DNA of 14,553 bases, from positions 1 to 14,553 of the forward strand of contig JAOPWW010000111.1 in NCBI GenBank assembly GCA_025965495.1, read 5' to 3'. The stretch's first letter is position 1. Each line of letters opens with the position of its first letter. Position numbers and translations under genes: made by a program. The notes under the pieces are model-generated. The model was not told where the DNA came from. It ran no database searches and worked only from the letters and a program-made list of their open reading frames with translations. Positions 6,467 to 12,336 of this stretch are shown one piece after another. Source of the stretch: Frankiales bacterium (GTDB taxonomy: Bacteria; Actinomycetota; Actinomycetes; Mycobacteriales; SCTD01).

Positions 6467-6495
6467 GGCAACCGGTCGGCTCTTCCCCGCGTCTG
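6467..6495 (+). promoter_or_regulatory. Putative ECF sigma promoter of the STAS gene
   Basis: GGCAACC (core GCAACC 6468-6473), a 16-nt spacer (6474-6489), then CGTCTG (6490-6495). Elements and spacing are identical to those before the ECF sigma gene at 4318-4345. The predicted start near 6501 leaves a 13- to 14-nt leader containing GGAGG (6505-6509) before GTG 6515, which is coherent with the chosen start codon. Confidence 0.6.
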
Positions 6496-6514
6496 TACCG
6501 GTGTGGAGGCCCGC

Positions 6515-6838
6515 GTGCACGTCCTGGAGCTCGACGTCGTCGTCCCGGGACGCCTCCTGGCCCTGTCCGGGCGGCTCGACGTCGTCGCCGCGGCCGACGT
6601 CCGGCTGGCCCTCGCCGGGCAGGTCGACGCCGCCGCCGGGGAGCTCGTCCTGGACCTGACCCGCCTGGCCGCGGTCGACGCGACCGGCCTCGGGGTCCTC
6701 GTGGGGGCGCACCGCCGGGCCGGGCGTGCCGGGCGGGTCCTCGTGCTGCAGGACGTCCCCGCGGCCGTCGGACGGCTGCTGCTGGTGACCCGGCTGGACC
6801 GCGTGCTGCACCAGCGCCGCACCTCCCGCGCGGCCTGA
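6515..6838 (+). CDS. STAS-domain anti-sigma factor antagonist
   Basis: A 107-aa single STAS-domain protein of the SpoIIAA/RsbV kind. Such proteins bind an anti-sigma kinase to release a sigma factor and are switched off by phosphorylation at the second Ser/Thr of a D-S-S/T-G motif. Here the motif is VDATGLGVLVG (54-64): Asp55, Ala56, Thr57, Gly58, so Thr57 is the candidate phosphosite. The strand GRLLALSGRLDVVAAADVR (12-30) matches the STAS start and VLVLQDVPAAVGRLLLVTRLD (75-95) its end. GTG 6515 is preferred because GGAGG (6505-6509) is 5 nt upstream; GTG 6503 is in frame but lies next to the predicted transcription start. No partner kinase gene is nearby. It is preceded by an ECF-type promoter. 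Confidence 0.88.
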   Translation: MHVLELDVVVPGRLLALSGRLDVVAAADVRLALAGQVDAAAGELVLDLTRLAAVDATGLGVLVGAHRRAGRAGRVLVLQDVPAAVGRLLLVTRLDRVLHQRRTSRAA

Positions 6839-6889
6839 TGCCCTGCCACGGCAGGTGCAGCGGCCCCCGGAGCGGGCAGTCCTCCCGTC

Positions 6890-7630
6890 GTGAAGGACGT
6901 CGTCGCTGCTGCCGGGTGGGGCCTGCTCGCGGGTGCCGCGCTGCTCGTGGGGGCCGCCGTGGCCTGGTTCCTGCCGGTGCCGAAGAAGGTCGTGGCGCTG
7001 GTCATGGCGTTCGGCGCGGGCGTGCTGGTGTCGGCGCTGGCGTTCGAGCTGGTGGCGGAGGCGGCCGACTCGGCCGGGCTGCCCGAGGTCGTCGTCGGGT
7101 TCGCGGCGGGGGCGCTGCTCTACACCGGCGCCAACCTCGCGCTGGCCAAGGTCGGCGCGCGTCACCGCAAGCGCTCGGGCGGGCAGCAGAGCGAGGGCTC
7201 GGGGACGGCGCTGGCGGTCGGCGCCCTGCTCGACGGCATCCCGGAGTCGGCGGTCATCGGGGTCAGCCTGCTCGGCGGGACCGGCGTCAGCATCGCCACC
7301 GTCGTCGCCATCTTCCTGTCCAACCTGCCCGAGGGGCTGTCGAGCGCGGCGGGCATGCGCGTGGCGGGGCACAGCGCGCGGTACGTGTTCGGGCTGTGGG
7401 CCGGGATCGCGGTCGCCTCGGGCGTGGCGGCCGGTGTCGGGCTGCTCGCCGGGGACGCGCTCGGCACGAGCGGCGTCGCCGTCGTGACCGCTTTCGCCGC
7501 GGGCGCGATCCTCGCCATGCTCAGCGACACCATGCTGCCCGAGGCGGTCGAGGGCGCGCCCGAGGCGACCGGCCTGCTGTCGGCGGCGGGCTTCCTCGCG
7601 GCCTTCGCCCTCCACCGAGCTGCCGGCTGA
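6890..7630 (+). CDS. ZIP-family-like metal permease with altered metal motifs
   Basis: A 246-aa integral membrane protein with about eight hydrophobic helices (near 8-27, 35-56, 66-87, 106-127, 131-150, 162-187, 195-213, 227-244), the ZIP/GufA topology. ZIP proteins carry divalent metals such as zinc or iron into the cytosol. The paired PE motifs of helices 4 and 5 are present as LLDGIPESAVIG (113-124) and FLSNLPEGLSS (142-152), and a third similar site, LSDTMLPEAVEG, is at 211-222. The histidines that usually precede these (HNxPEG-type) are replaced by Asp and Ser, and the cytoplasmic loop (RHRKRSGGQQ, 91-100) is basic rather than His-rich. Metal specificity, or transport itself, is therefore uncertain. 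GTG 6890 gives VKDVVAAAGWG; no strong ribosome binding site is seen. It lies 51 nt after the STAS gene. Confidence 0.82.
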   Translation: MKDVVAAAGWGLLAGAALLVGAAVAWFLPVPKKVVALVMAFGAGVLVSALAFELVAEAADSAGLPEVVVGFAAGALLYTGANLALAKVGARHRKRSGGQQSEGSGTALAVGALLDGIPESAVIGVSLLGGTGVSIATVVAIFLSNLPEGLSSAAGMRVAGHSARYVFGLWAGIAVASGVAAGVGLLAGDALGTSGVAVVTAFAAGAILAMLSDTMLPEAVEGAPEATGLLSAAGFLAAFALHRAAG

Positions 7631-7655
7631 CGCAGGCCGCCGGCTGACTCAGGCC
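7622..7655. repeat. 17-bp tandem duplication at convergent gene ends
   Basis: Two adjacent copies, GCCGGCTGACGCAGGCC (7622-7638) and GCCGGCTGACTCAGGCC (7639-7655), differ at one base (G7632 versus T7649). The first copy holds the ZIP stop codon (7628-7630). The changed base in the second copy creates the TCA (7649-7651) that is the minus-strand stop of the GNAT gene. Confidence 0.85.
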
Positions 7656-8455
7656 AGCGGGAGCGACCAGTAGTCCTCGCCGGCGACGGGCACGAAGCCG
7701 GTCGAGGTGTAGAGCCGCAGGGCGTGCGGGTTGTCGACCGCAACCTCGAGCGCCACGCTCGTGGCGCCGGAGGCCAGCTGCTGCCGGCAGACCCGGCCGA
7801 GGACGTCGCGGCCGATGCCCTGCCCCTGGCGGGAGGGGTCCACGGCGAAGCCGTAGACCCCCGCCCGGTCCCCGTGCCGGTCCACCCGCAGCGTCCCGAC
7901 GACCTCGCCGGCGTGCTCGACGACGACGGTGCCCGGCTCGACGTCACCGAGGGGGTGGCCGAACGCGGCCTCGAGCACGCGGGCGACGGCCGGGGTGTCG
8001 TCGGGCCGGGCCGGCCGCAGGGCGGTGCGCGGATCCTCCGCGCTCTGCGGCGGGACGGTCAGGACGAGGGCGTGCTCGGAGTGCGCGTGGGTGCCCCCGC
8101 GGGAGCGGGCCAGAGCTTCGCCCGACGCCGAGCCGGCCGGGACCACGAGCAGCGGCGCGTCCGTCCCGCGCTGCCGGCACTCCTGCAGGGCCGCGTCCAG
8201 CAGTGCGCCCCCGACGCCGTGGCGCCGCGCCTGCGGGTCGACGGCCCCGGCCAGCTCCGGCGGCCCGCCGAAGGCGTACACGCCGAGGAAGCCGACCAGC
8301 CGCTCGCCGTCGTAGGTCAGGAGCCCGTCCGCGGCGCCGTCGCGCAGGACGTGCGGCTCGAGCTTGAGGCGCCCGCCGTCGACGGCGACGACCCGTCGCT
8401 CGAGGTCCGCCAGGGCGGCCAGGTCGGCGTCGGTGAGGCGTCGGAGGGTCGTCAC
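7649..8455 (-). CDS. Tandem-domain GNAT acetyltransferase
   Basis: A 268-aa protein with two GNAT folds. The N-terminal domain (about 1-135) has GERLVGFLGVYAF (50-62) and an acetyl-CoA loop VDPQARRHGVGGALL (72-86). The C-terminal domain (about 145-268) has VVVEHAGEVVGTLRVDR (177-193), a fuller loop VDPSRQGQGIGRDVL (205-219; Q/R-x-x-G-x-G/A type) and ALEVAVDNPHALRLYTSTGF (235-254). Only the C-terminal domain looks clearly catalytic. Two-domain architecture is shared with mycothiol synthase (MshD), but I do not see enough specific similarity to call it that; the substrate is unknown. GTG 8455 is chosen because it begins directly at TTLRRLTDADL, the usual GNAT first strand; an ATG at 8463 is out of frame. 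It is divergent from ecm. Confidence 0.88.
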   Translation of the reverse strand: MTTLRRLTDADLAALADLERRVVAVDGGRLKLEPHVLRDGAADGLLTYDGERLVGFLGVYAFGGPPELAGAVDPQARRHGVGGALLDAALQECRQRGTDAPLLVVPAGSASGEALARSRGGTHAHSEHALVLTVPPQSAEDPRTALRPARPDDTPAVARVLEAAFGHPLGDVEPGTVVVEHAGEVVGTLRVDRHGDRAGVYGFAVDPSRQGQGIGRDVLGRVCRQQLASGATSVALEVAVDNPHALRLYTSTGFVPVAGEDYWSLPLA

Positions 8456-8523
8456 GCGGCCATGCGACCACGGCGGGTCAACAGCGTTGCGGACGTCACG
8501 TCGGGGGCGTGTACCGGCGCCGT

Positions 8524-8529
8524 TACGCT
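8524..8529 (+). promoter_or_regulatory. Putative -10 box of ecm
   Basis: TACGCT fits TANNNT and lies in the 122-nt divergent gap between the GNAT gene and ecm. A start near 8536 would give a leader of roughly 42 nt that includes the GGAGGA ribosome binding site (8567-8572). No clear -35 hexamer is visible, so this is tentative. No cobalamin riboswitch could be recognised in the gap, which is too short for one. Confidence 0.35.
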
Positions 8530-8577
8530 CCGAGGTGGCGCCGTCCCCGGGGCGCCCACGACGCACGGAGGACCCGC

Positions 8578-10641
8578 ATGACCGAGACGACGCCGTCGAT
8601 CGGCTCCGAGGTCCCCGGAGCGGAGGCCCCGGCCGTGGCCGCCCCCGCGCCGGGTGCGAAGCGCGACAAGCCCTGGGTGATGCGCACCTACGCCGGCCAC
8701 AGCTCGGCGACCGCGTCCAACGAGCTGTACCGGACCAACCTGAGCAAGGGCCAGACCGGCCTGTCGGTGGCCTTCGACCTTCCGACCCAGACCGGCTACG
8801 ACCCCGACGACGAGCTCGCTCGCGGCGAGGTCGGCAAGGTCGGCGTCCCGGTGTCGCACATCGGCGACATGCGGGCCCTGTTCGACCAGATCCCGCTCGA
8901 GACCATGAACACCTCGATGACGATCAACGCCACGGCGATGTGGCTCCTGGCGCTCTACCAGGCGGTCGCCGAGGAGCAGGGCGCCCCGGCGTCGTCGCTG
9001 TCGGGGACGACCCAGAACGACATCATCAAGGAGTACCTGTCGCGCGGGACCTACGTCTTCCCGCCCGGCCCGTCCCTGCGGCTGATCACCGACATGGTGG
9101 CCTACACGGTCACCGAGGTCCCCAAGTGGAACCCGATCAACATCTGCAGCTACCACCTGCAGGAGGCCGGGGCGACGCCGGTCCAGGAGATCTCCTACGC
9201 CCTGTGCACCGCCATCGCGGTCCTCGACGCCGTGAAGGCCGCCGGCCAGGTGCCGGACGAGCGCTTCGGCGAGGTCTGCGCGCGCATCTCGTTCTTCGTC
9301 AACGCCGGGGTGCGCTTCGTCGAGGAGATGTGCAAGATGCGCGCCTTCACCCAGCTCTGGGACGAGCTGCTGCAGGAGCGGTACGGCGTGCAGGACCCCA
9401 AGCACCGGCGCTTCCGCTACGGGGTGCAGGTCAACTCCCTCGGCCTCACCGAGGCGCAGCCCGAGAACAACGTCCAGCGGATCGTGCTCGAGATGCTCGC
9501 CGTCACGCTGTCCAAGGACGCCCGCGCGCGGGCCGTGCAGCTGCCCGCCTGGAACGAGGCCCTCGGCCTGCCCCGCCCGTGGGACCAGCAGTGGTCGCTG
9601 CGGCTGCAGCAGGTGCTCGCCTTCGAGACCGACCTGCTCGAGCACGACGACCTGTTCACCGGCTCGGTCGTGGTGGAGAACAAGGTCGCCGAGCTCAAGG
9701 ACCAGGTCCGGGCCGAGGTCGACAAGGTGCAGGCCATGGGCGGGGCGGTCGCGGCCGTCGAGTCGGGCTACATGAAGAGCGCGCTGGTCAGCTCTCACGC
9801 CGAGCGCCGCCGCCGGATCGAGGCCGGCGAGGACGTCGTCGTCGGCGTGAACCGGTTCACGACCACCGAGCCGAACCCGCTGCTGGCCGACCTCGACGGC
9901 GCGATCATGACCGTCGAGCCGGAGGTCGAGCAGCAGGCGATCGACGCGATCCAGGCCTGGCGGGCCGGCCGCGACGCGACCGCCGTCGACGACGCTCTGC
10001 GGGCCCTGCGCGACGCCGCCAAGACCGACGTGAACCTCATGGCCGCGACGGTGCAGTGCGCCCGGGTCGGCGTGACGACGGGGGAGTGGTCGCAGGCGCT
10101 GCGCGAGGTGTTCGGCGAGTACCGCGCCCCCACCGGGGTCTCCGGTGCGGTCGCCTCGGGCGAGGCCGGCAGCGACATCGCCGCCGTCCGCGCCCTGGTC
10201 AAGCAGACCGGCGAGGAGCTCGGGTCGCGGCTGCGCTTCCTGGTCGGCAAGCCCGGCCTCGACGGCCACAGCAACGGCGCGGAGCAGATCGCCGTGCGGG
10301 CCCGCGACTGCGGCTTCGAGGTCGTCTACCAGGGCATCCGGCTGACGTCGTCGCAGATCGTCGCGGCCGCCGTGGAGGAGGACGTCCACGTGATCGGGCT
10401 GTCGATCCTGTCCGGCTCGCACATGGAGGCCGTCCCCGCGGTGCTGCGCGGCCTGCGCGACGCCGGCGCGGGCGACGTCCCGGTCATCGTCGGCGGCATC
10501 ATCCCGGACTCCGACGCCGCCAAGCTCCGCGACCAGGGCGTCGCCCGGGTGTTCACGCCCAAGGACTTCTCGCTCACCGACATCATGCGCGAGGTCGTCG
10601 GGGTCGTCCGCGAGGCGAACGAGCTGCCGCCGCTGGCCTGA
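8578..10641 (+). CDS. ecm: Ethylmalonyl-CoA mutase (MeaA-type, adenosylcobalamin-dependent)
   Basis: A 687-aa single-chain B12 mutase. Ecm converts (2R)-ethylmalonyl-CoA to (2S)-methylsuccinyl-CoA in the ethylmalonyl-CoA pathway for acetyl-CoA assimilation. After a Pro/Ala-rich N-terminus (1-27) comes the substrate-binding TIM barrel: WVMRTYAGHSSATASNELYR (33-52), GLSVAFDLPTQTGYD (61-75), MNTSMTINATAMWLL (110-124), GTTQNDIIKEYLSRGTY, then NICSYHLQEAGATPVQE. The wording RTYAGHS, in place of the RGPYPTMY of methylmalonyl-CoA mutase, and the overall match to MeaA/Ecm point to ethylmalonyl-CoA. The C-terminal cobalamin domain carries GKPGLDGHSNGAEQIA with DxHxxG at 562-567 (His564 is the lower axial ligand). 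ATG 8578 follows GGAGGA by 5 nt. Crotonyl-CoA carboxylase/reductase, the pathway partner, is not in the window. Confidence 0.93.
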   Translation: MTETTPSIGSEVPGAEAPAVAAPAPGAKRDKPWVMRTYAGHSSATASNELYRTNLSKGQTGLSVAFDLPTQTGYDPDDELARGEVGKVGVPVSHIGDMRALFDQIPLETMNTSMTINATAMWLLALYQAVAEEQGAPASSLSGTTQNDIIKEYLSRGTYVFPPGPSLRLITDMVAYTVTEVPKWNPINICSYHLQEAGATPVQEISYALCTAIAVLDAVKAAGQVPDERFGEVCARISFFVNAGVRFVEEMCKMRAFTQLWDELLQERYGVQDPKHRRFRYGVQVNSLGLTEAQPENNVQRIVLEMLAVTLSKDARARAVQLPAWNEALGLPRPWDQQWSLRLQQVLAFETDLLEHDDLFTGSVVVENKVAELKDQVRAEVDKVQAMGGAVAAVESGYMKSALVSSHAERRRRIEAGEDVVVGVNRFTTTEPNPLLADLDGAIMTVEPEVEQQAIDAIQAWRAGRDATAVDDALRALRDAAKTDVNLMAATVQCARVGVTTGEWSQALREVFGEYRAPTGVSGAVASGEAGSDIAAVRALVKQTGEELGSRLRFLVGKPGLDGHSNGAEQIAVRARDCGFEVVYQGIRLTSSQIVAAAVEEDVHVIGLSILSGSHMEAVPAVLRGLRDAGAGDVPVIVGGIIPDSDAAKLRDQGVARVFTPKDFSLTDIMREVVGVVREANELPPLA

Positions 10642-10652
10642 GCGGCTCCCGG

Positions 10653-10674
10653 GGGGCCGGCCCCGGCCGGCCCC
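10653..10674 (+). terminator. GC-rich hairpin after ecm
   Basis: GGGGCCGG (10653-10660) pairs perfectly with CCGGCCCC (10667-10674) around CCCCGG, beginning 11 nt after the ecm stop. A U-tract is missing, as is common in high-GC actinobacteria, so a terminator or pause role is inferred only. The next gene begins 14 nt later with its own -10-like box. Confidence 0.45.
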
Positions 10675-10688
10675 GCCAGACTGCCCGG

Positions 10689-10982
10689 GTGACCGAGCCC
10701 TACGAGTGCTGGCTGCACGCCGAGGACGTGCCGGCGTTCCTGTCCGGCTACGCCGACGTCCTCGGCGTCCCGCTCGACGTCGACGACGTGCTGGACCGGC
10801 TGCTCGACACCGACACGGGCCGCGGCCGCTGGCTGGTCCTGCCCGTCGGCGGGGCCCTGCACGTGGAGCTCGCCGGGGAGCACGGGACCGGCGCCGTCGA
10901 GGTGCGGGCCCGACCCACCGGTCCGGGCGCCGACGCGCTGCTGGCCCGGCTCCCGGGCCTCGGCGCCGTCTACGGCCGCTGA
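10689..10982 (+). CDS. Small protein of unknown function downstream of ecm
   Basis: A 97-aa acidic protein (VTEPYECWLHAEDVPAFLSG at the N-terminus, closing with LLARLPGLGAVYGR) that I do not recognise. It has no transmembrane segment, signal peptide or obvious catalytic motif; a single Cys is at position 7. Support for it being real: strong G/C at third codon positions across the frame, a start placed 6 nt behind CAGACT (10677-10682), a near -10 box as at other leaderless genes here, and a plausible soluble amino-acid mix. Against: no Shine-Dalgarno sequence and no family match. Its last 13 bases overlap the end of the convergent GGDEF gene. Confidence 0.6.
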   Translation: MTEPYECWLHAEDVPAFLSGYADVLGVPLDVDDVLDRLLDTDTGRGRWLVLPVGGALHVELAGEHGTGAVEVRARPTGPGADALLARLPGLGAVYGR

Positions 10983-12106
10983 GAGCCGAGCGCTGCACCG
11001 AGGCCGGCCACGAGCTCGGCGACCTCGTGCCGCCCGCCGCCCCCGCTCTTCGCGCGGTACATCGCCTGGTCCGCGGCGCGCACCAGGGTGCGTGCGCTCT
11101 GGCCGGGCTCCGCCCGCACGACGCCGGCGCTGGCCCGGGCCGGGCGCCCGTCCCGCGGCGCCGACACGGCCCGGAGCAGCCGGGCAGCGAGCTCGTCCAC
11201 GTCGGCGTGGTCGCGGACCAGGACGACGAACTCGTCGCCGCCGAAGCGGGCCACGAGGTCCTGCGGGCTCGCGGCCTGCGCCAGCCGCTGCGCGACCTCG
11301 ACGAGCAGCGCGTCGCCCTGCTCGTGCCCCTCGGTGTCGTTGACGACCTTGAGCCCGTCGAGGTCGAGGAAGACGACGACGGGGAGGTCGCCGCGCCGGA
11401 GGTCGTCCTCGAGCGCCTCGAGCAGCTGCCGCCGGTTCGCCAACCCGGTCAGGGCGTCGTGCCGGGCCTGCTGGTCCAGGCGCGCCAGCAGGTGCTGCCG
11501 GTCGACGGCGATGCCCACGAGGTGGCAGGCCCGGTCCACGAGCGCCGAGGCCGCGGCGTCCAGCGGCTCGGCGACCTCCCGGTGCAGGACCAGTGTGCCG
11601 AGCAGCGCACCCGACGCCGGCGAGGTGACGGGCACCTCGAGCCGGGCCGGTCCCGGCGGGCGGACGGGCGCGCACGGGGCGGCGCCGGCCTGGTCCCGGC
11701 GGGTGGGCACGCCCGGTTCCGCCGGGGCGAGCGAGATCGTGCAGGTCGTCGGGCGCAGGGAGAGCTCCACCCAGCGGGCCAGCGCGGGCAGGACCTCGGT
11801 AACCGGCGCACCCGCTGCCAGCAGGGCGAGGGCGGCGGACTCCGCCTGCAGGGCGACGGCCTCGTGCTGCCGCTGCTGCTGCTGCTCGCGCCGCACGCGC
11901 CGACGCTGGTCCTCGGCCCCGAGGACGCGGGAGACGGCCGCAGCGCACTGGGCGGCGAAGGCCGCGAGCAGCTCGAGCTCGTCGGGCCAGACGGCTTCCC
12001 TCTCCTCCCTCCACCCGATGGCCAGGCTGCCCAGCAGGCCGCCTCCGACGACCAGCGGGGCGAAGGCCCACGCCTGGCACCCGGTGTTCACGTAGACCTC
12101 CGCCAT
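10970..12106 (-). CDS. GGDEF diguanylate cyclase, main reading frame (5' part displaced by a frameshift)
   Basis: This frame encodes most of a diguanylate cyclase, which would make c-di-GMP from two GTP. In order: the second half of a GAF domain (VYVNTGCQAWAFAPLVVGGG, then LLGSLAIGWREE), a Gln-rich coiled-coil linker (RRVRREQQQQRQHEAVALQ), a second GAF-like segment (about 130 residues, ending in VDRACHLVGIAVDRQHLL), and the GGDEF domain: HDALTGLANRRQLLEAL, VVFLDLDGLKVVNDTEGHEQGD, and the intact catalytic ARFGGDEFVVLV. The RxxD inhibitory site five residues before GGDEF reads SPQD, so it is not conserved. ATG 12106 is only the first ATG in this frame and has no ribosome binding site; homology continues upstream in another frame to 12330. 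Adding one base would give a 453-aa protein. The product is active only if the shift is bypassed or is a sequencing error. Confidence 0.8.
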   Translation of the reverse strand: MAEVYVNTGCQAWAFAPLVVGGGLLGSLAIGWREEREAVWPDELELLAAFAAQCAAAVSRVLGAEDQRRRVRREQQQQRQHEAVALQAESAALALLAAGAPVTEVLPALARWVELSLRPTTCTISLAPAEPGVPTRRDQAGAAPCAPVRPPGPARLEVPVTSPASGALLGTLVLHREVAEPLDAAASALVDRACHLVGIAVDRQHLLARLDQQARHDALTGLANRRQLLEALEDDLRRGDLPVVVFLDLDGLKVVNDTEGHEQGDALLVEVAQRLAQAASPQDLVARFGGDEFVVLVRDHADVDELAARLLRAVSAPRDGRPARASAGVVRAEPGQSARTLVRAADQAMYRAKSGGGGRHEVAELVAGLGAALGSQRP

Positions 12107-12330
12107 GAGCGGAGCGTCGAAGGCGGCCCCTGCTGCCGGTCGCGGAGCACCAGGGGCTGACCGGTGCGCGCCACCACGACAGCCGGCAAGGGGCTGTCCA
12201 GGGGCAGGTCGCCGTAGATGCGCTGCACGTCCGGCCCGAGGCCTGCCCCGGTCAGCAACCGGACCCGGCCGCCCTCGTGCACCAGGACCGCGCCGCCGTC
12301 CGCCCCCCGTTCCCTGAGATCGGTCGGCAT
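12088..12330 (-). pseudogene. N-terminal GAF fragment of the frameshifted GGDEF gene
   Basis: An 80-codon frame beginning ATG 12330 (MPTDLRERGADGGAVLVHEG). Residues 12-67 form the first half of a GAF sensor domain (VRLLTGAGLGPDVQRIYGDL, DSPLPAVVVARTGQPLVLRD), whose second half continues in the -1 frame of the following GGDEF entry. After about residue 67 the sequence (GPPSTLRSWRRST) is unrelated tail ending at a stop. The break maps near the CCCC run at 12127-12130 (GGGG on the coding strand); five Gs there would join the frames as CAG-GGG-GCC-GCC-TTC-GAC. The start lies 6 nt after the esterase stop, with AGGGGG overlapping that stop as a possible ribosome binding site, so the two genes form an operon. 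Confidence 0.72.
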
Positions 12331-12336
12331 CGCCCC

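Noticed and set aside
6842..6855. CCTGCC/GGCAGG inverted repeat after the STAS gene as a terminator
   Set aside because: The stem is six bases with a two-base loop and no T-tract; this length is common by chance at such GC content.
8456..8577. Cobalamin riboswitch before ecm
   Set aside because: The gap is 122 nt and shows no recognisable B12-box; a full cobalamin riboswitch needs more sequence than is available.
8452..10998. Long minus-strand open frame of about 848 codons opposite ecm
   Set aside because: It is antisense to the unmistakable mutase; its His/Gly/Arg/Asp-rich translation is typical of the complement of high-GC coding DNA and shows no domain.
11868..11886. CAG trinucleotide run (Gln-rich linker of the GGDEF gene) as a phase-variable repeat
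   Set aside because: It is only about four units, interrupted, and a triplet change would not alter the frame; it fits an ordinary coiled-coil linker.
12255..12282. GCAACC at 12255 as an ECF promoter
   Set aside because: Sixteen nt downstream the sequence is GTGCAC, not CGTC, and it lies inside the GAF fragment on the opposite strand.
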